A stretch of 64,000 nt of DNA from Archilochus colubris (GCA_023079485.1 CM041102.1:1187269-1251268), one strand, 5' to 3'. Positions 9,340-22,300 are shown, numbered from the stretch's first letter. Numbers and translations are program-made. Notes: a model not told the origin generated them from the sequence alone.

Positions 9340-9911
9340 GCTGCGCGGACACCCCCGTGGCCACCTCCCTCCTGCAGAGACACCGCCCTTTGTCACCTCC
9401 TTGGGATGTAGGGACACCGCCCTTCGTCACCTCCCTGCACCGCCCCTTGTCACCTCCCTGTGGTTGTAGGGACACCACTCTTTGTCACCTCCCCCTGGTT
9501 ATAGGGACACCGCCCTTTGTCACCTCCCTGGGGTTGTAGGGACACCGCCCTTTGTCACCTCCCTGCACTGCCCACTGTCACCTCCCCCTGGCTATAGGGA
9601 CACCGCCCCATGTCACAGCTCTGTGGTTGTAGGGACACCGCCCCTTGTCCCCTCCCTGCACAGCCCTTTATCACCTCCCCGTGGATGTAGGGACACCGCC
9701 CATTGTCACCTCCCTGTGGTTGTAGAGACACCACCCACTGTCACCTCCCCGTGGTTACAGGGACACCACCCACTGTCACCTCCCTGCACCGCCCCATGTC
9801 ACCTCCCTGTGGTTGTAGGGACACCACCCTTTGTCACCTGTCTGTGGTTGTAGGGACACCACTCACTGTCACCTCCCCCTTGTTATAGGGACACCGCCCC
9901 TTGTCCCCTTC
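9340..9911. repeat. Minisatellite between RPL38 and TTYH2
   Basis: Degenerate repeats combine GTGGTTGTAGGGACACC and GCCCTTTGTCACCTCCCTG. Spacing alternates between about 37 bp and longer composite units. There are about 15 copies of the GGGACACC core over 570 bp. The array fills most of the gap between the RPL38 3' end and the TTYH2 promoter. Confidence 0.9.
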
Positions 9912-10022
9912 CCCCCCTTAATGCCACCCCCTGCCGCCCCCCCCCACCACGCCGCAGGTGGCAGAAAGTGACACAAAAGTGACACAAAAGTGACAGGAAA
10001 AGCCACAACTCCGATTAACTCT

Positions 10023-11111
<1,089 letters not shown>

Positions 11112-11600
11112 GGTTCCGGGCTCAGCTCACTCCGACCTACGACACAAACAACGCAAAATGGCGTCAGCCCAATCCAACAGCCCAACAACAGCCGCCCGTG
11201 CGCCCACCCGCCCCCATCGCCCGCCATCGCCTCGCCCCACGTCCCCTCTGCTCCCCAGCACCCCCCCGGGGGCCGCCCGGTCCTGCAGAGCCACGGATGG
11301 CGGCGGATCCCACCGGACCCCCCCCCCCCAGCACCTCCTCCACTATCCGGTACCTCCAGTTACTGCTTGGACGCAGAGACCGGAAGTGAAGTGGCACTTC
11401 CGCATCCGGGGCCTTTAGGCTCCCCGTCTACGGCTCGGCCGCAGGGACAAAAGAGCTGCGGCCGTCGTGGCCATCGCGGTCGCGGTGGTGCGATGAGTTG
11501 GGGGGGTCTCAGCCCTCGCTTTACGGGTAACGGGGGGGCGTGGGGGCTACCGGACCCTCCGGGGCTCCTCGATTATCTCTGAGCCGTCTCCAGGAGCAGG
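11112..11600 (-). promoter_or_regulatory. RPL38: RPL38 promoter and probable 5' UTR exons
   Basis: CpG-rich region with ETS-type sites (ACCGGAAGTG at 11379-11388, CACTTCCG at 11395-11402), an inverted CCAAT-type element near 11170 and YY1-like CGCCATTTTG near 11155. A pyrimidine start TCTCTGC (gene strand, around 11378) followed by an exon-like piece ending GGAG before gtaccg (donor at 11353) would suit a TOP-type ribosomal protein leader. Start site and exon 1 are inferred, not proven. Confidence 0.45.
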
Positions 11601-14600
11601 GGGTGTGGGCGGGTGGTTTGCAGAGTCCCCCCGAGAGGTGCCGGGGCTCGGGCTCGGGTAAAGCTGTAATGGAGCAGCTTGGCCACAAGAGAGAGCGTCA
11701 GGCACAGCTAAAAAGCCCCAAACCACCCCAAATCCCTGCAAGGAACCTTGAAGCGGAGACACACCTCGTCCTCCTCCTGTGTCCCTCTTCGCTTTGTCCC
11801 CATCCTGCTGAGCGTTTTGGGACCTTCTGTGTCCCCCCGCCAGCAGCCCCGCTGCTCCCGGGGGGAGGAATCACTTCTGACTTCAGTAATATTATTTATA
11901 ACCCGAGCGGGTTGAATAAATCAAGAAAAAAATAATTCGTGCGCGTCAGTAGCTCGTCCAGGACGGGACCGCTTTATGGTCCACATAAAATAAAGTAATA
12001 AAATGAAATTATTTATTTTACTTCATTTCATTTCATGCCCCCGCATCCCCAGCCCGCAGCTTTCGGAACACACCGGACACGTTTCCCGCTCTTCCCCGCC
12101 GCTCGGTTCGGTTCGGTCCCAATTCCCAGCCCCCAATCACCCCCAGGTACCCCCTGGAGAGGGAAAAACCCGCGGGGTTCCGCTTGGGAATCGCCCTGAG
12201 GGGGTGGGCGGGAGCTGAGGAGCCTTCTTACTCCTCATCCAGCCTCATCTTCCTCATCCTTCTCATCATCATCATCATCATCATCCACCTCCTTCTCTTC
12301 TTCCTCCTCTTTCTCTTCCTCATCCTCCTTTTCCCTCTCACCCTTTCTCCCTCTCGGGGTTTGTGGTGCCCAGAGCTGATCCTGGTGTTCAGCATCCCGG
12401 CTCTTCCAGAGCATCCCGGGCCCCGTGGGACACTGAGGGGGGAGCAAAAAGAACCCCAACCCAACCCAACCCCACTGGGAGATCCCGTTTTCTCCTCTCT
12501 TCCCCTTTTGTTCTTTATCTGGGGAGGACAAAGGCAGGAGGCAGAGGCTGGAGGTGGGGAACAGGCCTGGGAGGCAGATGAATTCAGCAGAAACAAAAGA
12601 AGCTGTTTTCATGGAAAATGCCCTGAAAAGGGAGGGGGGGGGAGTGAATTTGAGGAGGGGGGAGACAGAGCTGGGGAAAAAAAAACACCCTGAGGGTGGA
12701 GGGGGTCAGTTCCCCAGGCTGGTGGTGTGGCTGGAGCAGGGAAAGGAGGATCAGCCCAGCAGGAAGTGTTCCTGCAGGCACGGGGAACCATCTGAACCTC
12801 TGGAATATTTGTATTATTATTTTATTTTTAATTAGGGCTGGGCTGGATCCTGCAGCCACACGGGAGCTGGGAGCAGCACCTGGCCCTGGAGCTGCTCAGG
12901 CTGGTTTAGGGGATGGGGAGAGGCTGGAACTGGGGGGTTTGTGGCCTTACAGCACCAAAACCATGGAATTCCCCAGTCCCACACTGCCCACCAACTGAGC
13001 ATCCTTGCCCCTGCCCCCCAAAAAGCCAAGTGATGCAGAGCAGAAGGTGCTGGGGGGTCCCCAGATGCCTCCCAGGCTCCCCCCCCCTGCCCCTCTTCCC
13101 CCTCCAAGGGGTTTTGCCCTCTTTAGGGACCTGCTGTGTCCTGTCCCCGTGTCTCACTGTCCCATGTCCCCCGATGTCCCCTGCACCCACTCTCGTGGGC
13201 AGTCACAGCAGGTGACCCAGTGGTGCTGGGACCCCTATGGGTGCTGCAAGCACCAAAGGTCCCAGACCAGGTCCCTGGAGGGTTCTGGTGGCACAGGCTG
13301 AGCGGGGAGGTGACACCAGTGGGTGGCATTGGTGGTGGCACCGTGGGGAGCAGCTGCAGTGCCCTCCCTGGCCCCCCGCCCAGCCCCAGCCGCGGTGGGT
13401 CCCATCCTGCAGAAGATGATGGTAATTTCCTCCCCCCTCACGCATCGTTTTCCGACTGGGCTGTGGGGGGGGGGCTGCTGAGGCACTGTCAGCTGCGATT
13501 CCATTATCTCCTCCTGCCTGACGCCTTTTTGTTATTTTTTATTTTTTTTTCCTTGTGAAACCTTCATCAATATCCGTGGATCTAATTAGGACAATTACAG
13601 CTCCAGGACAGCTGAACCCCCCCAGCACCACCCCACTGCCCTCCACCTCGGCTGAGCCCCTGGAGAAGCAAGGGGGGGGGACACACGACACACGACAGGG
13701 GGGGTTTGGGGGTGGGTTTTGTCTCTCTGGGTTGGGGGATGGATGGGGTCTGTGGGTCGCAGGGCTCGGAGCGGGGTGACACTGGCTTTGGGGTCTTTGG
13801 TGACACGAGCTGGGGGGGTCTCAGCACCACTCCGGGCGTGGGGATGTCTGGGGGGGGGCTGTTGCCACCGGTGCTCCCGGCAGACCTTTCCCCCCCCCAG
13901 ACCCTCCCCGGGGTGCCCGCAATGCAGCCCCAGGAGCGGGGGCCACCCCGCAGCTCCCTCCGCCTCATTGTCATTCTGTCCCCGCGCGGTGGCAGCTGCC
14001 GGGATGGCAGCGGAGTGACAGCGGTGACAGGTAACGCCAGCACCAGGAGGGGGTTGGCAGGGAGGACACACGGAGCCTCTGTGCCCACCCCACGGCACAG
14101 ACCCCCGGGGGGACTGCTCCCAGCTCCGCAGCGCGATGTCCCGATGTGCGTGTCCCCTCCCCGAGGGTGGCTTTTGTCACTGCCCCGTGCCCGTGACACG
14201 AGGCTCCCTCGCAGATGTCCCCTCACCGCGTTCCCATGAGCAAGGTCTCCTCCTGCTCCTCCAGCATCCTCGGGCACCGGTGGGGACATCCTCCTGCCCG
14301 GGAGGGGACATGCCACCTCCCCGAGTGCCATCGGCTCCGGTCCCCATCGCCACGAAGCCGCTGCGGAGTCCCCGAGGTCCCCGATTGCCTCCCGGACGTG
14401 TCATAAATCAATCAGGGGGGTGACAGAGCCAGGCGGGGAGCGGGAATGTCACCGCGGGGGGGCAAGGGACCAGCATCACGGTGACACCGGGTCCCCAGCC
14501 CCCCCGCCTCCTCCGCTGGCTCGGGGGAAGGCACCCACGCACCCACCCACCCCCCCGGGACACCCAGAGGGTTGAGAGTGGTGTAAATGACACCGGGCCC

Positions 14601-14735
14601 GGGACCTGCTGCCTCCTCCTCCTCTGCCACCCTTTGGGGGGAGGCTGTGAACTGCCAGCTTGACCCCCAGGTGCCAAAAACCCGGGAAATCTGCTGGAAA
14701 TGGTGGGAGGGGAGGAAAGCTGAGAGGAGCAGATT
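11600..14735. other. Intergenic, GC-rich, no gene found
   Basis: It contains a pyrimidine-rich (TCATCA)-type simple repeat at about 12230-12345, whose reverse frame gives an artefactual poly-acidic ORF. AT-rich patches lie near 11880-12040. There are no splice-consistent coding exons, CR1 copies or RNA genes that I can support. Confidence 0.6.
12229..12345. repeat. TCATCA/TCC low-complexity tract
   Basis: About eight TCA triplets are flanked by CTTCTC/TCCTCC runs. The purine strand reads GATGAT repeats. Confidence 0.85.
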
Positions 14736-14737
14736 GA

Positions 14738-14818
14738 ATCAGGAGCCATTAACAGATTAAATCATTACACACAATCAGATCAAGGCACAAATAATCTGAA
14801 TAATAAACACGGCTCGGA
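14738..14818. promoter_or_regulatory. AT-rich island, candidate conserved non-coding element
   Basis: CCATTAACAGATTAAATCAT, then ACACAATCAGATCAAGG and AATAATCTGAATAATAAAC, are complex and non-repetitive within GC-rich surroundings. Homeodomain-type cores (ATTA, AATCA) recur. Function is inferred only. Confidence 0.3.
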
Positions 14819-15439
14819 GGCACCAGCTCCTCCTGCCAGTTTATTTCAGCCAGAAGATGCGGGCTGGTGGCTGCCACCACCCACGTGGCCCAAAGACAGC
14901 TTCACAGCTGGGGACAAATGGAACACTTGGGATGTCCCCACGGGCCACCAGCCCTCAGGAAGCCGGCCACATCCCCGGGGAGATGTCTAGCACCACCCAG
15001 CCCCTGCCTGATCTTCATGCCCCCCACAAGGAGGTGGGAAGAAAGGCCAAGCGAGGGGCTTGGAACTCACCTTGGCTACCAGCACGATGAAACTTTTCTT
15101 CCCCAAATTCCTCCTGGCCCAGGAAGGCAGGACAAAGCCTGAGCTGCTGCAGCACCACCCGGGGAACAAGTATTATTATGTGGTGTGACAATGTTTGATG
15201 AATTCATGTGTGCTGTGGGGAAGGGACTAAGTAGGTGAATAAAGTGTGAATATTCTCTGTGACAATCAATAGCTCTGCCATGGAACCGTCTCCCTGGATG
15301 TGACATTTTGATTTTTCTTCTTTGGATGTACTAACCAGATTTATGTCTTCTCAGAGTGGAAAGAGCAGGGAGAGAAGTGCCAGCGGCGGGCTGGAGAGGT
15401 GAGGAGGGGAGGGAAGGCTGGGAGGAGGGAGATGGGGTG

Positions 15440-15800
15440 GGGGCTTGGGGTGATGGAGCTGAGGTGATGGGTTGGGGTCATGGATGGGGTAGGATGCGGT
15501 GATGGAGCCACTGTAGGGGTTTGAGGTGATGGTTTGGAGTGATGGAACCAGGGTGATGGCTTGGATGGAGCCAGGGCAATGGGCTGGGGTGGTGTTTTTC
15601 GGGTGATGGAGCCAAGACAATGGTTTGAGGTGATGGTTTGGGGTGATGGAGCCAGGGCAATGGTTTGAGGTGATGGTTTGGGGTGATGAAGCCAGGGCAA
15701 TGGTTTGAGGTGATGGTTTGGGGTGATGGAGCCAGGGCAATGGTTTGAGGTGATGGTTTGGGGTGATGGAGCCAGGGCAATGCGTTGGGGTGGTGGAGGT
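15440..15800. repeat. 40-bp minisatellite
   Basis: The unit is GGTGATGGTTTGGGGTGATG plus GAGCCAGGGCAATGGTTTGA. The four central copies (about 15628-15790) are nearly identical; the flanks are degenerate. A long reverse-strand ORF across it (HHPKPSPQTIALAPS repeats) is a product of the array. Confidence 0.93.
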
Positions 15801-17094
15801 GAGCAATGGGGTGAGAGATAGGGCAATGAACTCAGAGGTGATGGGTTGGAGCAGGGCATTGGGTTGTGGAGCTGATGCAACAGTCTGTGCAGGCAGGTGT
15901 GTACCAGGGTGAGGAGACATCCCGGGTGGGTGCACATCCCCCGGGCCCCAGAGCTGATGCCTCATCCCCAGCACGGCCAGTTGTTTGGGCTGGTTTCAGA
16001 CAGACTGATGTCTTTAATGGCACATAATCGTTCCTCAGGAGTTGCTGATGCTCCTGATCATGGCACCCACCAGCCAGGCCGGGCTGTGCAGCCACGTGTG
16101 GAGCAGGAAGAACGGGACCGGAGCCACCGAGTTCATCTGCATTTACCTCATCTCTGCCTGAGGACACCTGGAGATGTTAATGAATGACTACTTAGGCACT
16201 TTCTGATTTTATTTTATTCCTTTTTTATTTCAGTGGGCAATAAAATCATTTTAGGTTAAAATGCAGGAATAGGAAGTGGTGGCTCCAGAGCTTCCCCGGG
16301 CACTGGGACGTGCACAGTGCTGGGGCTTGGTGTGGTTTGGAGCTCGTAGCAGGCAGCTTTCCTGCCTCGTAACTTTTGAGTCTCTTGGTTAAATTAACAA
16401 GTGGCTTTGCTTTTTGTGTTTGTTTTGGGTTGGTTTTTTTTTTAAAGATAAAATAAAAGATTTTTAAATAAAATTTTATCACTGCAGCAAGAGGATCCTC
16501 CTGGCCCGGTGCCCAACATCTCCAGGATGAATTAGCATGCAGTTCCTCATGCTCTGACTCATTTTATCGCTTAATTAAAGTGATGCTGGCACTTTTGGTT
16601 GGTTTTTTTTTTTAAATATGCTTTTCCTTAAACAACATGTTTCCTCCCCTGAGCTGCTAGAAGCAGCCGATCACGGGGAGGGAATGAATTTGGAGGAAGG
16701 AGCTGACACTTTAGCACTGGGAACCTTCCATGGAGGGAAGGACCCGGGGTCCAGGAGGGCCCAGCAGCTCCGAGCTGGGGATGGATCCCATCCTGTCCCA
16801 TCCTAACCCATCCCCAGCCCTCACCTCTGACTCCCAGCAGTGCAGCAGCCACTCTGCTCTCCTCCACACATTCCTGCTCAGGGATTTGGGGTCTCCTCTC
16901 TCCGTGGCCGTGTCCATCCCTTTCCTGCTGTGCCAGCCAGTTTTCCCGATGGAATTCTGTGCTGCTGCCCCTTCTTCCTCTCGTCCCTCCCGTTATCCTG
17001 GCCGCTTTTCTGCCCAATCCCCCCGAAGGCAGGAGCCGGGTGGTTGTAGGCAACAGCTCCTGGTGTCCTGGGGAGGCAGAGGGGGAGGATGAGC

Positions 17095-17290
17095 CCTGCG
17101 GAGAGCTGCCAATTAATTAATGACTGGCCGCCCCATTAACGGAATGGCCGGGAGGGGTTCCGGAGCCGCTCAGCACCGCAATTAACGCCGCAGAACCGGC
17201 TCCAGCCCCGGGACCAGCCCCGGACCCTCGCTGGGTCGAGGTGTTGCCGCCGCTCTCGCCGTCGTCTTAATTAAGTCCCCAAAGTAATGA
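17095..17290. promoter_or_regulatory. TAATTA-rich element within a CpG-rich block
   Basis: AATTAATTAATGACTGG, CCATTAACGGAATGGCC, GCAATTAACGCCG and CTTAATTAAG occur within 180 bp, interspersed with CpG-rich sequence. The homeodomain-like motif spacing suggests a regulatory element. It is unproven. Confidence 0.3.
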
Positions 17291-17694
17291 AACCTGAGCC
17301 ACGCACCCAGGGCGATGATGGGGGGGATGAGGAGGGGGTGTGGGGCTGATCTCCCCCCTGGGCTGCAGCCCCTTTGCTGAACCGTGTGAGGAGCAGCGAG
17401 TTCTGCATCCTGGGGGCTGAGTGAGCAGCCAGAGAGCTCAGGAACTGCGGGAGCCCCCGGGACTACAACCAGCAGGAGGCTGAGCCAGCCTGAGCTGCGG
17501 GATGTCCAGGGATGTCCAGGGCTGGGACCTCCAGGGCTGTCAGCGATAGAACCCCAAGCTCTTTTTCATATCTCTCTTTTTTTTGTTTTTGTTTTTTTTT
17601 CCCCTCCTCCAAAGCACCAAATCATCTTGCTGGTGGCAGGAGCAAGGCCCTTTACAGAGTGTGTGATTTGTGCCCAATCACCTGGTCCCCTCTG

Positions 17695-17780
17695 TCCGTC
17701 ATTCTTAATTAATTGCAATGTAATTATGGATTCTGCTTTCCATTATTCATGCCCCTGGCATCCAGGATAAAGCTTCTCTG
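17695..17780. promoter_or_regulatory. AT-rich candidate regulatory element
   Basis: It contains CTTAATTAATTGCAATGTAA, then CCATTATTCATGCCCC, a dense set of TAATTA and octamer-like cores in complex sequence. No coding frame. Confidence 0.28.
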
Positions 17781-19094
17781 CCCTTCTGGTGTGTTCCAGC
17801 CTGGAGCAGGATGCTCAGGAGAGCTCCTGGCTCTGGTCCTGCATCCCCACAAGCACATCCTGCATCCCAGTGGCCTGGCAACATCCTCTCCCAAAATGTG
17901 TGGCCATCACCCAGGATGACAACCAGCACCCATCACCCAGCCACCCTGCCACGTAAGAAATGTCCTCACCTTTTGATAAATCCCTTTTCTTCCCCCTTCT
18001 TCCTCCATTAGAGTCAATTTGAGAATGCAAATTGCCACTGGGAATTAGGGGGGCATCCTGGAAGCCCCCAAACCAATCCAACCCCAAAGGAAGCTGTGGA
18101 ATGAGCCCGTGCCTTTTGCCTGCTGCCCAGCAGATCCTGGGGAAATCTGAATCCCACCTGGCAGCTCCTCCATCTGCTCCATGCTGGGAACATGTGGGTA
18201 CAAAGCGAGTGTCACTTGTGCTAATTCTGGACAGACGGTGGCAGCTGCTTTACTGCTCCTGGCAGAGCCACACAGCAGCTTTGGCCCGAGGGGAGGGAGG
18301 TGGCAGGAGGGGGGTCCCCAAGCCACTGGAGGACAGGGACATCCTCAGCTCCCTGCTGTGCTCTCACAGGGGATGCAGAGGTTGGAGGTGGCAGGAACTC
18401 CAGTGAAGAGCCCCGATAAATCACAGTGATGTGACTGCATGGCACATCTCAGCAGCCACCTCACCAAAAACTGGACTAACACAAGGCAAGAGAATAACCT
18501 GATCTGGGTGTTCTTAGCTCTGCTGCCGTGGTGGCTCTTTGCTGTGCTGGGTGTGGGTTTATCAAATCTTAATTAAACTTCACATTTGGACCAGGGATGG
18601 GCACAAGGCTCTTCCTGATGGCCTCAAGCTGGGGGGATGCTGCAGCTCCACGTGTGCCCTGGGCTCACAGAGGGACAGCTGGGGGCTTCTCCAGCCAGGT
18701 TTGCTTTTTTCCCCCTACTTTTGATTTTTATGCTTTCCTTCTTCATCCAAACTGGACCCGAAGCATCCTCTTGTAATCCTGGTCACTGTCCCTGTTCTGG
18801 TGACAAGGTGACAAACAGCTCTCAGTGAGCAGGCAGGTGCAGGGCTTGGGGACATCCTGGCTCAGGGACATTGTGGCACAGGGCTTGGGGACATCCCCCC
18901 AAAATCCTTTGTTAAACAGCTCTGCTGTGGCTGCTGGGACCTCCTGTCCCCCCCAGCCCTGTGGCAGCTGGTGTGGCCCCGTAGTGTGGTGGCTTCACCC
19001 TCACTCCCAGCCCTGCCAGGGCTGACGTGGGGGGACCAACCCTCACCCCCCCAAGCCTCTGTGCAGCAGAAAGGGTTGCAGAGCCCTATCCGGC

Positions 19095-19275
19095 CTGACC
19101 TGGAGGAACAAATTCGACAGTTGTATTAAAATGCAAATTTCTGCCGGGCCTGGGAGTTTATCATCTGACTTGTTACACAATTTGCCAGTTATAGAAGAAA
19201 AATTACCATAATGGGCCCCTGGGGAAGGGTTGTAAAAAGGAGACCAAACATTACTGATCAGCCCATTCCTGTACA
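19095..19275. promoter_or_regulatory. Candidate conserved non-coding element with POU octamer
   Basis: A complex AT-rich 180-bp block contains a perfect octamer ATGCAAAT (19131-19138), GGAACAAATTCGACAG, TTGTTACACAATTTG and ATTACCATAATGG. It stands out from the repetitive surroundings and lacks ORFs or splice sites. Confidence 0.35.
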
Positions 19276-19424
19276 ATTATCTGGTGCTTTTCTCCTCAGC
19301 CTCCCACCCCAATGAAAATTAAACCATCGATAGGAACAGGGGTTGGGAGGTGCTGGTGGCAGCACCTGGTGTGCTGTGTGTGTGGCCCTGGTGCCTCTGC
19401 CTGGCGTGTCCCTCCTTGCCCCAG

Positions 19425-19605
19425 CATCCCCTGGAATCTCCCAGGATCTCCTGGCGTGTCCCAGCATCTCCATTCCAGGATCTCTTGGCATCTTCCAGCA
19501 TCTTGTGGCACATCCCAATGTCTCCCAGAATCTTTCAGCATGTCTGAGCTTCTTGTGGCATCTCAGTATCTCCCAGCATCTCCTGGCACAGCCCAGCATC
19601 TCCCA
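19425..19605. repeat. Imperfect CCAGCATCTCC-type tandem repeats
   Basis: Degenerate units built from CCCAGCATCTCC, GGCATCT and TGGCACATCCC run over 180 bp. Open frames on both strands here are repeat products. Confidence 0.7.
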
Positions 19606-20188
19606 GGGGTACCGGGGTGGTTCCCCACAGCTCAGCAATGCCCCAGGGCTCCAGAACCACTCAGCAGCAGTTTAGATCCAGGTTGCAGGGGAAGGGGCTG
19701 CCCCATTCCCAACCCAAAGTTATCAGGAATCCACAGCCTCTGCCCGGGTGCCCCCCCCACAGCATGACCCTGGCTGGAGCTGGGACACGGGGAGGTCACT
19801 GAGCCACCATGTCCCTCCACAGAGGGGGTAGGGACAGGGGGCAGTGGGGGGCACCGTGTCCCCAGGAGCATCATCTGCAGCCAGTGCCACCCAGGCAGGC
19901 ATTACAGGGGATGGGGTTGCACGGGAGGAGTATTTTTAGCTTTCTCATTAACAGAGTGCTTTCAAATTAGCCTTCTATTAACCTCAAAGTGAAATGAAAG
20001 CCATGGCAAGAAAGCAGGATCTTTTCTCCCCTCCTTCCCTTCCAGGGCTGAAACCTCCTGTGGAATATCAAGGGTTTTGTGATTAACGTCACAGTTCCAC
20101 AAAGCAGCAAAGGGGAGTTGTGTAACCTCCAACTTCGGGGGAGTAACTGGACAGGGGACTTTCTGCCTGCTGGGCAGCTCCTTTGCAG

Positions 20189-20231
20189 GGACAGACAGAC
20201 AGACAGACAGGCAGGCAGGCAGGCAGGCAGC
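20189..20231. repeat. (GACA)n(GGCA)n microsatellite
   Basis: About five ACAG units run directly into five GGCA units, a compound tetranucleotide repeat. Confidence 0.95.
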
Positions 20232-20324
20232 AGCCCTGGCTCTTGCTTTCCCAGCCCCCAGCTCAGAGAAATGTTTGCCTCCCAGCTGCACCGAGATGTG
20301 GACTCGCTTGAAGCTGGAGGAGGG

Positions 20325-20490
20325 AGGGAGATGGAGGAAGGCTGGAGATGGGAGAGATGGAGATAAGGGGGCTGGGGCTGAGGGGAATGGAGATGGAGGG
20401 GTATGGAGATGAAGAAGGGATGGAGATGAAGAAGGGATGGAGATGGGAGGGATGGAGAGAGAGGAAGGATGGATACGGATGGGGATGGAG
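20325..20490. repeat. Purine-rich GGAGAT/GGGATGGA tract
   Basis: A low-complexity purine strand gives long Ser/Pro-rich open frames on the reverse strand, which are not genes. Confidence 0.75.
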
Positions 20491-21479
20491 CAGAGCCCGG
20501 AGCAGGAGCAGCACCATGCACAGCCCCTCCTGGTCCTTTCCATTCCCTGCCACGTGTGTGGCTGCTCCGAGCCCGGGGTTCCATCCCCAGCCCCACAACC
20601 CCAGGCAGAGGCAGGATGGGAGGGTAGAGCCCAGAGTCCCACGGCACCGGGGTGCTCCAGCTCCACGGATTTCCCCCCCCAGCCCCCCCTGCTCCCCCAA
20701 GCACATCCCTGAGCCGCCTCTGCTGAAAGGAGCCAGGACCGTGTGTGCAGAGACCCCCTAAACAAACCCCAACCCCCCCTCGGGCTGGTTTCTATTAAGT
20801 GGGAAGCAGAAATACCAGGAACATCAAAGGGAAATTGGAAAGACAGAAGAAGAAGAAAAAAAAATCAAAACCGAGGCGGGGGAGCAGGGGTGGGGGGGGA
20901 GGGCGGGGAGGGGGCGGAGGAGAAAAAAGGGAAGGAGCCGCAGTGAGCCCCCGGCCCTCCTGCAAATTGGAAGTGCTGCTCGGAGGTGTCCACGGGCGAC
21001 CTGCCAGCTCCATCGATTTAATCTGCGGGCAGCGAGCGGCCTTTTAAAAATTATTATTATTTTTTTTATGTGGTTTTTTTTTTTTTTCACACCAATTTTC
21101 ACGGCCGGCGTTAGATAAAAATGGCAGAGACGCCGGGAAGGGAGCGTGGCGGCGGGGGGGCTGCGGGGAGAGGAGCGGGAGGGGGGCAGATGACAAAAAG
21201 AGATTGAAGGGAGGGAAGAGCGGAGGCAGCGGTGGCGGCGGGACACGCCTAGGGATGGTCCCCCGATGTCCCCAGTGTCCCCTGCATCCCCCCGCTCCTC
21301 CCCACTATTCCCCCAGGGCTGGGAATTCGCATCCCCCTCCCCAGGCAGGAGAGGGGAAAGAAGGGAACCCCCAAATCCCGGCTGTTTTTAGGAGGGGGGT
21401 GGGTGGCAGCCAGCCCTGTGTCCCAGCCGCCTGCTCCAGCACGCCGCGGCTCCATCCCGGAGAGCTCAGACAGAGAAAA

Positions 21480-21810
21480 ATACCCGCTGACATCAAGGTT
21501 ATGTAGTCCTGGGCTGACAAGATGGATTATCTACCGCAATCCATCATTTCCCTGGCTCCTCTTGCATTCTTTCCTTTTGCTCTTTTTCTCCCTCCCTTCC
21601 TTTCGTCTCCTTTTTTATTTTTTTTTTATTTTTTTTTAACAGCAAACATTTTTAGCATCCGCAGTGGCCACCGAGAGCTGCTGTGAAGCAGGCACGAGAA
21701 TCTCTAATTTGTCTTTGACTGGTTCTAATAATAAGCAAGCTCGGGCCATAAGTCCTACGACCTTGAGAATTAAAGAATAACAACAATAATAATAATAATA
21801 ATAATACCAC
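21480..21810. promoter_or_regulatory. Candidate conserved elements around an AT-rich tract
   Basis: Two complex blocks, at about 21485-21560 (ACATCAAGGTTATGTAGTCC, GATGGATTATCTACC) and about 21650-21775 (TCTAATTTGTCTTTGACTGG, GGCCATAAGTCCTACGACC), flank a poly-T stretch. An (AAT)n microsatellite follows at about 21779-21807. The function is inferred. Confidence 0.3.
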
Positions 21811-22079
21811 TAATGAAATCCCACGGAACTGCCCACTCGGAGCTGCCGCTCTCCCGCCTCGCCCGGTGGGATTTTTCCCGGTAATTAGAGCTCCCATGGA
21901 AACGCCGGGGATGAGGGGCTGCCCGGGGATGAGGGGCTTTGCCCTCCTCCTGCCCTTCTCCAGCCCCTCTCTCTGCTCCTGTTGGGGACACCGGAGCTCG
22001 GTGACACATCTCTGCAGGAGCGATGATGCCGGGGGGGTGGGGGCCCGGGGTGGCAGCCTTGGCAGGGGGGAGATTGCCG

Positions 22080-22300
22080 CCAGCTTTTTGCCGGTGAGAC
22101 ATTGCTCTGGGGAAGTGTTTCATTGTGACATTTCCCAAAGACAATTTCCTGACTTTTTTTTTTTTTTTCCCCTTTCTTTCTTTTTTGTCACACGGTGGCA
22201 TTTTTTCTTTTACAGCCGAGATATCAAACCTGTAACAAAAACCCGGTGACTGGGAGTCAAAACATTTTCCCCGCGTTGTGCGAAACGCTTTGAGTCTGTG
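22080..22300. promoter_or_regulatory. Candidate conserved non-coding block with poly-T core
   Basis: Complex sequence on both sides of a T/C-rich tract: GACATTGCTCTGGGGAAGTG, TTCATTGTGACATTTCCC, then GATATCAAACCTGTAAC and TTGTGCGAAACGCTTTGAG. No reading frame or family was recognised. Confidence 0.25.

Noticed and set aside
11491..11528. Short forward ORF start (MSWGG...) next to the RPL38 promoter with a gtaacg donor-like site
   Set aside because: It could be a divergent transcript's first exon, but there is no supporting downstream exon, and such sites are frequent in CpG-rich DNA.
12235..12612. 125-codon reverse frame with a poly-acidic tail
   Set aside because: The Asp/Glu run comes from a TCATCA/TCC low-complexity tract. 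There is no splice structure, homology or complex upstream sequence.
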